DNA of 64,000 nt from Rhizorhabdus wittichii RW1 (GCA_000016765.1 CP000699.1:1364001-1428000); one strand, 5' to 3'; counted from the first letter of the stretch, positions 7,636 to 15,733 are shown. Notes: generated by a model not told the origin, from the letters alone. Made by a program: numbers and translations.

Positions 7636-9915
7636 TCAGGCCGGGCTGACGAAGCTGTCGAGCACCCGCTTGCGGCCGGCATGCTCGAAGTCGATCTCGA
7701 GCTTGTTGCCCTCAATCTCGGCCACCGCGCCATAGCCGAACTTAGTGTGGAAGACGCGCTGGCCGAGCGCGATGTCCTTGCGCGGCGGCTGCGCGAAGCT
7801 GACCGCCGAGGCGCGCGCCTCGACCACGCGCGACCCCGCCTGCGGGCTGCCGAGGCCGCCCGCCGCGGTGGCGCGCTGCCAGCCGGGGCCCCGTCCCTGC
7901 GACCGGCCGACATGGGCGAAGGGATCGGCATGTTCGGACCATTGCGCGCGCCACAGCGATTCGCCGCCCGACATGGTCGTCTCGGCCTCGACATGCTGGT
8001 CGGGCAGCTCGGCGACGAAGCGCGACGGGATCGACGAGGTCCACTGGCCGTAGATGCGGCGGTTGGCGGCGTGGATGATCGTGCAGCGCCGCCGCGCCCG
8101 CGTGATGGCGACATAGCCGAGCCGCCGTTCCTCCTCGAGGCTGGCGAGCCCGCCCTCGTCGAGCGACCGTTGCGACGGGAAGACGCCCTCCTCCCAGCCC
8201 GGCAGGAACACCGTGTCGAACTCCAGCCCCTTGGCGGCGTGGATCGTCATCACCGTCACCTTGGCGGTCTCCGCCTCGGCGTCGTTGTCCATCACCAGGC
8301 TGACATGTTCGAGGAAGTCGCCGAGCGTCGCATAATCCTCCATCGCGCGGGCGAGCTCGTTGAGATTCTCCAGCCGGCCCTCGGCCTCGGTCGACTTCTC
8401 GTTCTGGAGCATCGCGACATAGCCCGATTCCTCCAGCACCTGCCGGGTCAGCTCGGGGTGCGACAGCTGCGACAGCATGTCGCGCCAGCGGGCGATGTCG
8501 CCGACCAGGTTGCCGAGCGCGCGGCGCGCCTGCGGGGTCAGCTCATCGGTGCCGAGGATGCGCGCGGCGGCGAGCGCCAGCGGAATCCCCTCGGCGCGGG
8601 CGAGCTGGTGGAGCTTGGCGACCGCCTTGTCGCCCAGCCCGCGCTTGGGGGTGTTGACGATCCGTTCGAAGGCGAGGTCGTCGGCGGGCTGGCTGATCGT
8701 GCGCAGATAGGCGAGCGCGTCGCGGATCTCGGCGCGCTCGTAGAAGCGGAAGCCGCCGACGATGCGGTAGGGCATGCCGATCGCGATGAAGCGGTCCTCG
8801 AACTCGCGGGTCTGGAACTGGGCGCGGACGAGGATCGCGACGTCGTCGAGCTTGCCGCCGCCGCGCTCGTGCGCCTCGATCTCGTCGCCGACGCGGCGCG
8901 CCTCCTCGGGCCCGTCCCAGACGCCGACGATGCGGACCTTCTCGCCCTCGGCCGCCTCGGTCCACAGCGTCTTGCCGAGCCGGCCGCCATTATGCGCGAT
9001 CAGCCCGCTCGCCGCCGCCAGGATATGCGGGGTCGATCGGTAATTCTGTTCGAGCCGGATCACCGCCGCGCCGGGGAAATCGCGCTCGAAGCGCAGGATG
9101 TTCGCCACCTCGGCGCCGCGCCACGAATAGATCGACTGGTCGTCGTCGCCGACGCAGCAGATGTTCTTGCGCTCCTGCGCGATCAGGCGGAGCCAGAGAT
9201 ATTGGGAACTGTTGGTGTCCTGATATTCGTCGACCATCACATAGCGGAAGCGCTGCTGATAATCGGCCAGCACGTCGCGGTGCGTCTTCAATATGGTCAG
9301 CATGTGGAGCAGCAGATCGCCGAAATCGCAGGCGTTCACCGCGCGCAGCCGATCCTGATATTGCTGGTAGAGCTCGCCGCCGCGGCCGTTGGCGAACTGT
9401 TCGGCCTCGCCCGCGTCGATCTCCGCCGGGGTCAGGCCGCGATTCTTCCAGCGGTCGATCAGCCCGGCGAGCTGGCGCGCGGGCCAGCGCTTCTCGTCGA
9501 GATCGGCGGCCGCGAGAAGCTGCTTGAGCAGGCGGAGCTGGTCGTCGGTGTCGAGAATGGTGAAGCTGGGGGTGAGGCCGACCAGCTCGGCATGGCGGCG
9601 CAGCATCCGCGCGGCGACCGAGTGGAAGGTGCCGAGCCACGGCATCCCCTCGACCGCCTGGCCGAGCAGCCGCCCGACCCGCTCGCGCATCTCGCGCGCA
9701 GCCTTGTTGGTGAAGGTGACGGCCAGTATCTCGGACGGCCAGGCCCGCCGCGTCGCGACGAGATGCGCCAGCCGCGCGGTCAGCGCCGCCGTCTTGCCGG
9801 TGCCGGCGCCGGCGAGGACGAGCACCGGCCCCTCGGTGGTGAGCACCGCCTCGCGCTGCGGCGGGTTGAGGCCGCGCAGATAGGCGGGTTCGGGAACGGG
9901 GGCATCCTGAGTCAC
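7636..9915 (-). CDS. uvrD: UvrD/PcrA-type superfamily 1 DNA helicase
   Basis: A 759-residue 3'-5' helicase acting in nucleotide excision and mismatch repair. Walker A AGAGTGKT is at 35-42, followed by FTNKAAREMRERV (motif Ia), VDEYQDTNSSQY (motif II), DDDQSIYSWRGA (motif III), and VTVMTIHAAKGLEFDTVFLPG (motifs V) further on; the C-terminal tail HTKFGYGAVAEIEG is the Tudor-like UvrD tail. The GTG at 9915 gives the family's usual N-terminus (PAYLRGLNPPQREAV). A LexA box lies only four bases upstream and overlaps the likely -10, with no ribosome-binding site, which suggests a leaderless mRNA under SOS control. Confidence 0.92.
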   Translation of the reverse strand: MTQDAPVPEPAYLRGLNPPQREAVLTTEGPVLVLAGAGTGKTAALTARLAHLVATRRAWPSEILAVTFTNKAAREMRERVGRLLGQAVEGMPWLGTFHSVAARMLRRHAELVGLTPSFTILDTDDQLRLLKQLLAAADLDEKRWPARQLAGLIDRWKNRGLTPAEIDAGEAEQFANGRGGELYQQYQDRLRAVNACDFGDLLLHMLTILKTHRDVLADYQQRFRYVMVDEYQDTNSSQYLWLRLIAQERKNICCVGDDDQSIYSWRGAEVANILRFERDFPGAAVIRLEQNYRSTPHILAAASGLIAHNGGRLGKTLWTEAAEGEKVRIVGVWDGPEEARRVGDEIEAHERGGGKLDDVAILVRAQFQTREFEDRFIAIGMPYRIVGGFRFYERAEIRDALAYLRTISQPADDLAFERIVNTPKRGLGDKAVAKLHQLARAEGIPLALAAARILGTDELTPQARRALGNLVGDIARWRDMLSQLSHPELTRQVLEESGYVAMLQNEKSTEAEGRLENLNELARAMEDYATLGDFLEHVSLVMDNDAEAETAKVTVMTIHAAKGLEFDTVFLPGWEEGVFPSQRSLDEGGLASLEEERRLGYVAITRARRRCTIIHAANRRIYGQWTSSIPSRFVAELPDQHVEAETTMSGGESLWRAQWSEHADPFAHVGRSQGRGPGWQRATAAGGLGSPQAGSRVVEARASAVSFAQPPRKDIALGQRVFHTKFGYGAVAEIEGNKLEIDFEHAGRKRVLDSFVSPA

Positions 9916-9919
9916 CCGC

Positions 9920-9934
9920 GAACAGTTAGGGAAC
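9920..9934 (-). promoter_or_regulatory. LexA (SOS) box of uvrD
   Basis: Read on the minus strand this is GTTC-CCTAACT-GTTC, a perfect GTTC-N7-GTTC. It covers the predicted -10 element of uvrD. UvrD is a classical SOS gene, which supports the site. Confidence 0.75.
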
Positions 9935-9951
9935 GGCGTGCCCCGGGGCAA
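9923..9951 (-). promoter_or_regulatory. Predicted uvrD promoter (leaderless)
   Basis: On the minus strand TTGCCC (9951-9946) and TAACTG (9928-9923) are 17 bases apart. The GTG start begins 7 bases after the -10 hexamer, so transcription would start at or next to the initiation codon. The -10 is weak, as expected for a repressed promoter. Confidence 0.5.
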
Positions 9952-9986
9952 GGCCCCGATCTGCGCGCCCGCCCCGCCCCCGACAG

Positions 9987-10019
9987 AAAAAACCCCGGCC
10001 GGGGACACACCGGCCGGGG
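9987..10019 (-). terminator. Rho-independent terminator of the pilin gene
   Basis: A perfect 10-bp G/C stem (CCCCGGCCGG with CCGGCCGGGG, loop of 7) is followed on the minus strand by a run of six U. It lies 34 bases after the stop codon of the Flp pilin gene and before uvrD. Confidence 0.85.
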
Positions 10020-10052
10020 CAGCGGAAGCGGGTTGGGAAGGAGCCTCCGGGC

Positions 10053-10220
10053 TTAGGAGGCCTTCATATTGTTGCTGACGTTGTTGAACGTCGTCGAAAG
10101 CTGATTGCCCAGCGCCGTCATCGCGGTGATCGCCGCGACCGCGATCAGCGCCGCGATGAGGCCATATTCGATGGCGGTCGCGCCGCGGCTGTCGCGAAGG
10201 AGCTTCGTGAACTTGTGCAT
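10053..10220 (-). CDS. Flp/Fap-type pilin
   Basis: A 55-residue protein: short basic leader MHKFTKLLRDSRGATAIEYG, then a hydrophobic helix LIAALIAVAAITAMTALGN and a polar end NNVSNNMKAS. The G-A-T-A-x-E-Y-G motif is the prepilin peptidase site and Glu5/Tyr6 pair of Flp pilins of the Tad system. No tad or cpa gene is nearby, so this is an orphan pilin gene. It has its own strong terminator. Confidence 0.88.
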   Translation of the reverse strand: MHKFTKLLRDSRGATAIEYGLIAALIAVAAITAMTALGNQLSTTFNNVSNNMKAS

Positions 10221-10462
10221 TCGGACCATCCTTTTGCCGTCCCGTACGACTTTCGTCTAAACCGCCCCGCCTTAAAGGCGGGTAACCCGCAAGGGTTAAG
10301 CGGCCGAAAACCACGGTTTCCGCCGACACCCCCGATCACGCCCCGCTCCGCCGATTAGACTAAGATCGAAGGAAAGGATCACGCCGACCGGGCCCGACCG
10401 ATTGAGCCGCATGACCGCCGGCCTTATCTGGCGGGCCGAAGCCAGTTGAGGATTTGCAGTCG

Positions 10463-10567
10463 ATGGTCGAGCGTTTTCCCGGTCATGCCTATCTCGTCGC
10501 CGCGCTGATCGGCGCGGGCGCTCTGTGGCTCCTGGCGAGCCAGATCATCAGCATCTTCGTTCCCTGA
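10463..10567 (+). CDS. Possible 34-residue membrane peptide
   Basis: An ATG frame of 34 codons: a short polar start (MVERFPGHA) and one hydrophobic helix, AALIGAGALWLLASQIISIF. Codon positions show the G/C-rich third position of the real genes here. There is no clear ribosome-binding site and no recognisable relative. It may be a genuine small membrane protein or an accident in a 240-base intergenic region. Confidence 0.3.
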   Translation: MVERFPGHAYLVAALIGAGALWLLASQIISIFVP

Positions 10568-10614
10568 TTGGCCGACGCGCCGGCGAGTCATTTTTCTGCA
10601 TATACAGAATAATA

Positions 10615-10643
10615 TTGACGCATCAATTAATCGCATCTACATT
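10615..10643 (+). promoter_or_regulatory. Promoter of brnT-brnA
   Basis: TTGACG (10615-10620) and TACATT (10638-10643) with a 17-base spacer, ending 6 bases before the brnT ATG. The surrounding 40 bases are unusually A/T-rich. BrnA normally represses its own promoter, so an operator is expected here. Confidence 0.55.
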
Positions 10644-10649
10644 TAATCG

Positions 10650-10901
10650 ATGGATATCGAGTTCGACTCCGCCAAGGATGAAGCGAACATCGCCAAGCAT
10701 GGCATCTCGCTCGCCCGCGCCGCCGAAATCGACCTCCTCGCCTATGTCGCCGACGACCGTTTCAACGAGCCGCGCTTCCGGCTTTACGGCCTGATCGACG
10801 ACGAGGCCTATTGCGTTGCAGGCACCGATCGCGACGGCAAGGTCCGCGTGATCAGCCTGCGTCGCGCCCATGCGAAGGAGATGCGTCGCTATGTCCCCTA
10901 A
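10650..10901 (+). CDS. brnT: BrnT-family toxin (RelE-like RNase)
   Basis: An 83-residue protein of the BrnT family, type II toxins that cleave RNA and halt translation. Typical motifs are present: FDSAKDEANIAKHGISL at the start (D-x-x-K-x-x-x-N-x-x-K-H-G-I-x-F), the basic/aromatic middle, and the C-terminal RVISLRRAHAKEMRRY with the conserved arginines. It overlaps brnA by 11 bases, toxin first, as is usual for brnTA. Confidence 0.9.
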   Translation: MDIEFDSAKDEANIAKHGISLARAAEIDLLAYVADDRFNEPRFRLYGLIDDEAYCVAGTDRDGKVRVISLRRAHAKEMRRYVP

Positions 10902-11169
10902 GGTGCCGCCGGTCGTCTTCGACGACGACAATCCCGAATGGACCGAGCAGGATTTCGCTCGGGCCAGGCGGGGCGATGACATTCCCGAACATATCCGCGC
11001 CGCCTTCCCCAAGGCCGGAAAGCGCGGCCGCCCGGTCGGCTCGACCTCGTCGAACAAGACCCAGGTCGCGCTGCGGATCGACAATGATACGATCGCGCGC
11101 TTCAAGGCGGGCGGGCCGGGCTGGCAGTCGCGGATGAACGAAGCGCTGCGGAAGGCTGCCGGACTTTGA
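10891..11169 (+). CDS. brnA: BrnA-family antitoxin
   Basis: A 92-residue antitoxin. The N-terminal half contains DDDNPEWTEQDFARARRGDD, which wraps the toxin in BrnA proteins, and the C-terminal half GRPVGSTSSNKTQVALRIDN is the ribbon-helix-helix DNA-binding part ending in MNEALRKAAGL. The ATG at 10891 overlaps the end of brnT and is preferred to an upstream in-frame ATG at 10870 that lies deep in brnT. Confidence 0.88.
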   Translation: MSPKVPPVVFDDDNPEWTEQDFARARRGDDIPEHIRAAFPKAGKRGRPVGSTSSNKTQVALRIDNDTIARFKAGGPGWQSRMNEALRKAAGL

Positions 11170-11210
11170 TGGATCGGAAGCCGATCGGCACCTTCGGATC
11201 GGACGATGTC

Positions 11211-11286
11211 TGGTGGGTCCGCCGGGATTCGAACCCGGGACCTCTCGATTAAAAGTCGCTTGCTCTACCGACTGAGCTACGGACCC
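11211..11286 (-). tRNA. tRNA-Lys (UUU)
   Basis: A 76-base cloverleaf on the minus strand: acceptor arms GGGTCCG / CGGACCC, D-arm AGCTCAGTCGGTAGAGC, anticodon loop GACTTTTAATC with anticodon TTT, T-arm GGGTTCGAATCC, and an encoded CCA end. No integrase or direct repeat of its 3' end was noticed nearby. Confidence 0.97.
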
Positions 11287-11323
11287 ACCGACCGCGCCTC
11301 CCTATTGGGAGCGGCTGTCGCGG

Positions 11324-11818
11324 TCAACCCGCCCCGCGGAGAAGCCTTGCACGGGCGTGGCGGACCGTCCGGCGGCCCTCACCTACCGGCCAGCCGGGCG
11401 CGATCGCCAGCAGCGGACGGAGGACGAAATCGCGCCGCTGCACCTCGCGATGCGGGATCGTCAGCCGCCGCCCGCGGCGCTGCGACCAGCGTCCGTCCGA
11501 CCACAGCAATATGTCGAGATCGAGCACGCGGGCGCCCCAGCGCCGTCCCCGCCGCCGCCCGAACGCCGCCTCAAGCCCCTTGAGCCGGGCGAGCAGCGCG
11601 GGCGGATCGAGCCGGGTCTCGACGATCACCGCCGCATTGGCGAAGCTTCGCCCCGCCGGCCCCAGCGCCGGGGTCGCGATGATCGGGGAGCGCGCCACGA
11701 CCGCGATGTCGTCCGCATCGATCGCCGCGATCGCCGCCCGCACCACGGCGGCCGGAGCGCCATGGCGGCCATGGCGGCGGTTCGACCCGATGCCGATCGC
11801 GTAACGATAGGGCTGCAT
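11324..11818 (-). CDS. folK: 2-amino-4-hydroxy-6-hydroxymethyldihydropteridine diphosphokinase
   Basis: A 164-residue HPPK that transfers pyrophosphate from ATP to 6-hydroxymethyl-dihydropterin in folate synthesis. Visible motifs: N-terminal IGIGSNRRHG, VVARSPIIATPALGP, FANAAVIVETRLDPPALL, the signature RWGARVLDLDILLW with the metal-binding DLD, and IPHREVQRRDFVLRPL. Length and order match the family. It stands alone between tRNA-Lys and a repeat. Confidence 0.92.
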   Translation of the reverse strand: MQPYRYAIGIGSNRRHGRHGAPAAVVRAAIAAIDADDIAVVARSPIIATPALGPAGRSFANAAVIVETRLDPPALLARLKGLEAAFGRRRGRRWGARVLDLDILLWSDGRWSQRRGRRLTIPHREVQRRDFVLRPLLAIAPGWPVGEGRRTVRHARARLLRGAG

Positions 11819-11878
11819 GCGATCCGCCTATAGCGGCGGTTCGCGGGCTTACCAGAGCCTGGTTCGCTCGAAGATCCC

Positions 11879-11971
11879 CGTCATTCCCGCGAAAGCGGGA
11901 ATCCATGGACGGCGGTCCCCAAGAGGCGGGATGCCCCGTGACCATGGATTCCCGCTTTCGCGGGAATGACG
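11879..11971. repeat. REP/BIME-like palindromic repeat pair, copy 2
   Basis: The same arms as at 1249-1342, in inverted orientation around a core of about 36 bases. It lies between folK (start side) and the end of the secreted-protein gene at 12005. Confidence 0.85.
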
Positions 11972-12004
11972 AAGGGAGAGAGATAGGGGGCTCCCCTCGC
12001 CACT

Positions 12005-12835
12005 CTACCCCCAGTTCGCCACCAGCGCCTGCATCACCTCGGTCGCGACGCGCGCGCCGACCTGGTCGACGGTGGGCGGCAGCGGGCGTTCGCGCTGATA
12101 GCCGTTCGGTCCGGCGACCCAGCGGCCCGGCCCGCCCGAGGGTGGAATGCCCTGGGTGACGACGGTGGCGAGCAGCGTGCCGCTGCGGATGTCCTTGACG
12201 TCGACGCGGAAGGTGTAGCCGCTCGGCGCGCCGTCGTCGGGGGTCTGCAGCACCTCGACCAGCAGGTCGGCCTTGCCGACCAGCGCCGACATCTCGACCG
12301 ACTGGGCGTCGCTGCGGTCCACGCCCTTGCCGAGCGCGGTCGAGCGCATGATCAGGGTGCGGTCGATCAGCCGGGCGCCGCCGGCCAGCATGGTGCGGTT
12401 GAAGCCCTGCGCGGCCTTCCAGTCGGCGCGCTCGGCGAGGCCGGTCATGCGCGCGCCGTCGGCTGCGGTCGCGGTGCGACCCGAGCGCAGCTCGGCGTCG
12501 ACGGCGCGGCCGGCAACTGCCGTCGAGCCGTCCTCATAATAGGTCTTGTCGACCGCCCGGCCGTCGGTCAGCGTGAAGCGCGACCACTCCTCATAGCTGG
12601 TCGACAGCGAGTCGGTGAGCTGCCGGTTCCAGAAGATCACCATGCGCGGGCTCTTCCGGCGCGCATAGGCCGACCGGAAGGCGCTGGTGGTCGCGGCGTT
12701 GTTCTGAGCCGCATGGTTGGCGCGCGGCGGCGCGGCCAGCACCTCGGGCATGTTGTCCCGATATTGCTGCGCGGCGGCGGCGGTCGCCAGCAGCACCGCG
12801 ACGGCCGCCCCCGCGGCCACGGTCCTGATCCCCAT
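12005..12835 (-). CDS. Secreted protein of unknown function, last gene of the LpoB-like operon
   Basis: A 276-residue protein with a Sec signal peptide (hydrophobic AAGAAVAVLLATAAAA, cleavage before QQYRDN). No family recognised. The pattern around RLIDRTLIMRST and ADLLVEVLQTPDD, then RVDVKDIRSGTLLATVVT, resembles the strand order of LpoB/CsgG-like proteins, so a divergent member of that fold is possible. ATG overlaps the stop of the preceding gene (TGATG). There is no lipobox cysteine. Confidence 0.6.
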   Translation of the reverse strand: MGIRTVAAGAAVAVLLATAAAAQQYRDNMPEVLAAPPRANHAAQNNAATTSAFRSAYARRKSPRMVIFWNRQLTDSLSTSYEEWSRFTLTDGRAVDKTYYEDGSTAVAGRAVDAELRSGRTATAADGARMTGLAERADWKAAQGFNRTMLAGGARLIDRTLIMRSTALGKGVDRSDAQSVEMSALVGKADLLVEVLQTPDDGAPSGYTFRVDVKDIRSGTLLATVVTQGIPPSGGPGRWVAGPNGYQRERPLPPTVDQVGARVATEVMQALVANWG

Positions 12836-13125
12836 CACATGTCCCCCCACGAAGAATAGCCGTCATCGCCGAAATCGGCATCGGCATAGTCCGCATCCTC
12901 GTCGATCCACGCGACGACGGGGATGCGGCGATCGGGCGACCAGCCTTCGATCACCGGCGGCGTGTCGCGCCACAGGGCCGGCGTCGCGCCATAGGCCATC
13001 GGCGACGGCGCCGCGATCAGCGCCGGCTGCACCGGACGGATCGGACGCGGCGGCGGCACATCCTGCCCGGCCTGCACCGGGACGGCCGCGAAGCCGACGG
13101 CCAGCGCGAGGGCGGCGCGGATCAT
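12835..13125 (-). CDS. Small secreted proline-rich/acidic protein
   Basis: A 96-residue protein with a signal peptide (MIRAALALAVGFAAVPVQAG), a proline-rich middle (VPPPRPIRPVQPALIAAP) and a very acidic, aromatic tail (WIDEDADYADADFGDDGY). No family recognised. It overlaps the YcfL-like gene upstream by ATGA and the next gene downstream by TGATG, so it is a full member of the operon. Confidence 0.6.
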   Translation of the reverse strand: MIRAALALAVGFAAVPVQAGQDVPPPRPIRPVQPALIAAPSPMAYGATPALWRDTPPVIEGWSPDRRIPVVAWIDEDADYADADFGDDGYSSWGDM

Positions 13126-13598
13126 GGCTGCGAGGTCCGCACCTCGACGAGGTAATATTTGACCTCGTCGCGGCCGATCGAAAGCCCGCGATAGACCCCG
13201 GTCGCCTTGGGCGCGAGGATGACCTTCTTCCAATAGGTCGAATCCTCGGTCGGCACCTGGTTCTCGTCCATGAAGGAGGAACGCGCGTCGAGCTCGACCG
13301 TCTTCTTGGTGCAGTTGACGAAGCGGGTGATCACCTCGACCGAATTGGTCTCGGTCCGCCGCGCGAACATGCCTTCGACGACGACGCGGTTGGCCAGCTT
13401 CTTGTCGGTCATCTGCACGGCGTTGAGGTCGATCGGCGTCATCGCCGACGGCACGTTGGCGACCAGCGCGGGCCCGCCCGCCGAGAGCGACCGCTTGGCA
13501 TCGCCGATGTCGCATTTGACCGGCCGGTTCTCGCGCGCCTGCGCCGGAATGGCCAGAAGCGCGCCGGCGGCGATCGCGCTGAGCAGATATGTCTTCAT
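13122..13598 (-). CDS. YcfL-like periplasmic protein
   Basis: A 158-residue protein with a Sec signal peptide (MKTYLLSAIAAGALLAIPAQA). The region EVITRFVNCTKKTVELDARSSF followed by STYWKKVILAPKATGVYRGLS fits the YcfL/DUF1425 beta-sandwich found beside lpoB genes. The start at 13598 has GGGGAGA in front; an ATG seven codons earlier does not. Unlike E. coli YcfL no lipobox is present. Identity relies largely on the LpoB and COG3014-like neighbours. Confidence 0.6.
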   Translation of the reverse strand: MKTYLLSAIAAGALLAIPAQARENRPVKCDIGDAKRSLSAGGPALVANVPSAMTPIDLNAVQMTDKKLANRVVVEGMFARRTETNSVEVITRFVNCTKKTVELDARSSFMDENQVPTEDSTYWKKVILAPKATGVYRGLSIGRDEVKYYLVEVRTSQP

Positions 13599-13619
13599 CA
13601 CAACCGTCTCCCCAAGCAA

Positions 13620-15080
13620 CTAGCGCAGCTTCGCGCGGAAGGCCTCGTCCTTGGCCCACACGTCCTTGTCCCGCTTGCGCGCCAGCGCGATCTTGGCGTT
13701 GTTGCCGGGCGCCTCGGACGGCAGGCTCGCCACGCTGCGCGAGCGGGCCCAGACGATGCCGCACTTGCCGGCGCTGGCCGCCATCGGCTTGGTCCCCGTC
13801 AGGTCGAGCGCATTGTCGTCCTGGCGATAGGTCATGCTGACCGACGGCATGCTCCACTCGCCGGCGCTCAGCGAAGCCTTGGGCGCGGGCTTCTTGCCCT
13901 TGCCGGCGGCGGCGGCCGGCGCGGCGGCGCCCCAGCGCGTGGTGCCGACCATGATGCTCGACGGCAGGCCGTCCCACATCCGGGTGTCGGCGGTCGGCCG
14001 GACCGACTTGGAGAACATGCTGAGCGCCGCGCCGATCCCCTGCGCATAGAGGGCATTGCCGCCCATCTGCTGGGCGAAGCTGCTGCCGACGGTGGTGGCG
14101 AGAGCGCTGGTCGTCTCCAGCCCGGACTTGAACTGGGCCTTGCCGTCGAGGATGCCGTCGATCGCCCGGCCGCCGCGGGTCGACGCCTGGGTATAGATGT
14201 CGGCGGCCGGCGTCAGCGGCCAGGCGCGCGTCGTCTTGCCGGCGCCCAGCGTCACGATCGCGCCATTTTCGGGCATGGCGGCGCCGGGGCGGAAGACCAG
14301 CTTCTCCTGATATTGCCCGTCGGTCGCCTTGACCGGGCCGATGCCGAGTTCGGTCAGCACCAGGACATTGTCGTTGGGCCCCGGCACCTTGAGCCTGGGA
14401 TCGATCTTCGCGGCCTGCTCGAACGCGTCGGCGGCCTGGCTGCCGTCGCCCGCGCATTGCGACGCCCAGCCCTGCAGATAGGTCAGCAGCGCGAAGTCCG
14501 ACTGGAAGCTCTCCTCGCCCGAGACCGTGTCCTGATATTCGGCCGCCTTGAACGAGGCGCGGGCATTGTCGTAGTCGCCCTTCCGCAGATAGAGCAGCCC
14601 GCGATAATAATAGGCCATCGCCCGTTCATAGGGCTCGCCCTTGAAGTCCTTGTTGACCTCGAGCCGCGTCGCCGAGGTCGCCTTCTCGGCCTGCTTGTCC
14701 TTGTTGTAGAAGGCCTCGATCCGGTCGAGCGCGCCGTCGAACGCCTTCTCGGCGTCGCCATAATAGCCGAGCTCCATCGAGAGCAGGCCGAGCCGCTCAT
14801 AATTGAGCACGGCGTTGTGCTCGCCGTCATAATAGAGGACGCGATAATAGCCGCGCAGTTCCTCCTGCCGGCCCTGGGCGAAGGTCTCGACCTCGTCGGG
14901 ATAGGGGCCGGGGCCATATTGCGCCTTCCAGGCCGCGACCTGCTTGGCCCGCGCCTTCGCGGCGGCCTTGGCGGCGGCGGGGTCGACAGGGGCGGCCGCA
15001 TCCTGCGCCACGACGGCGGAGGCGAGCGACAACAACGAGAAAGCGGCGATTCCGGTCGCCAGCCGATGGATGGTCTTCAT
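13620..15080 (-). CDS. COG3014-like periplasmic TPR protein
   Basis: A 486-residue secreted protein (signal MKTIHRLATGIAAFSLLSLA...VVA-QDAAAP). Two or three TPR-like helix pairs occupy about 75-240 (NYERLGLLSMELGYYGDAEKAF, AMAYYYRGLLYLRKGDYDNA), followed by a beta-rich C-terminal half with a basic end. Genes of this kind (COG3014) sit with lpoB and ycfL in many gammaproteobacteria and are thought to serve cell-wall synthesis. Here too it lies directly after the LpoB-like gene. The usual lipoprotein cysteine is absent. Function is inferred from context. Confidence 0.65.
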   Translation of the reverse strand: MKTIHRLATGIAAFSLLSLASAVVAQDAAAPVDPAAAKAAAKARAKQVAAWKAQYGPGPYPDEVETFAQGRQEELRGYYRVLYYDGEHNAVLNYERLGLLSMELGYYGDAEKAFDGALDRIEAFYNKDKQAEKATSATRLEVNKDFKGEPYERAMAYYYRGLLYLRKGDYDNARASFKAAEYQDTVSGEESFQSDFALLTYLQGWASQCAGDGSQAADAFEQAAKIDPRLKVPGPNDNVLVLTELGIGPVKATDGQYQEKLVFRPGAAMPENGAIVTLGAGKTTRAWPLTPAADIYTQASTRGGRAIDGILDGKAQFKSGLETTSALATTVGSSFAQQMGGNALYAQGIGAALSMFSKSVRPTADTRMWDGLPSSIMVGTTRWGAAAPAAAAGKGKKPAPKASLSAGEWSMPSVSMTYRQDDNALDLTGTKPMAASAGKCGIVWARSRSVASLPSEAPGNNAKIALARKRDKDVWAKDEAFRAKLR

Positions 15081-15091
15081 CGGGGCCTCCT

Positions 15092-15733
15092 TCAGCGATA
15101 GACGACGTCGTCGGCGCCGGCCCGGCGGATCTTGTAGGTGCCGTTCCAGACGAGGGTGCCATATTCGAGGTCGAGCATCTCGAGCGAGATGACGGTCAAC
15201 CGCTCCTGCATGCCGGTGTCGTTGTTGCGGCTGTCGAGCGAGGTGATCTTGCCGACCAGCTTGTAGTCGGCGCCCGCCGTGGCGCGGGTCAGCCCGGTGG
15301 TGCCGCTGTCGACGACGCCGTCGCGCTTCAGCGCGCGCTCCTGCTCGACCGCGGCGATGAACTCGCGGCTGACGAAGCGCATCTTGCCGCGCGCGGCGCC
15401 CATCAGCTTGCCGCGCAGCTCGTCGGTGATGATGTCCTTGTCGATCCGCTGCGAGCTCTGGTTGCGCAGGTCGGAGCTGTCGAGGATGATCCGGGGCGGC
15501 GTCGCCCGGTTGGAGATCTCCGGATTGGCCATCAGGTCGCGGACCATCTGGTCGGCCATGCGGCCGAGGTCCTGCCCCTCGATACCGACGCCGGAGACGA
15601 CGCCGCGCTGATCGGGATCGAGATCGACCGCCTGGTGCGATCGATCCTTCTTCGCGAGCGCGGGGCCGGCGGCGATAACCGCCAGGCCGACGCCAAGGAA
15701 TGCGGCTTTCGCCACAGGACGCAGTTTCAGCAT
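15092..15733 (-). CDS. LpoB-like penicillin-binding protein activator
   Basis: A 213-residue periplasmic protein; GGGGGAACA precedes the ATG. The segment RIILDSSDLRNQSSQRID followed by ELRGKLMGAARGKMRFVSRE matches the LpoB core (strand, N-x-S-x-x-x-I-D, helix), and KLVGKITSLDSRN, LEMLDLEYGTLVWNGTYKIRR the C-terminal strands. LpoB activates PBP1B in E. coli as an outer-membrane lipoprotein. Here the signal peptide ends GPALA-KKD with no cysteine, so anchoring differs or is lost. First gene of a five-gene unit. Confidence 0.75.
   Translation of the reverse strand: MLKLRPVAKAAFLGVGLAVIAAGPALAKKDRSHQAVDLDPDQRGVVSGVGIEGQDLGRMADQMVRDLMANPEISNRATPPRIILDSSDLRNQSSQRIDKDIITDELRGKLMGAARGKMRFVSREFIAAVEQERALKRDGVVDSGTTGLTRATAGADYKLVGKITSLDSRNNDTGMQERLTVISLEMLDLEYGTLVWNGTYKIRRAGADDVVYR

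Noticed and set aside
11211-11286. tRNA-Lys as an integration site of a genomic island containing brnTA
   Set aside because: No integrase and no direct repeat of the tRNA 3' end were seen; brnTA lies on its own.
12717-15101. 794-codon plus-strand open frame across the LpoB-like operon
   Set aside because: Antisense shadow; the minus strand holds overlapping genes with signal peptides and ribosome-binding sites.
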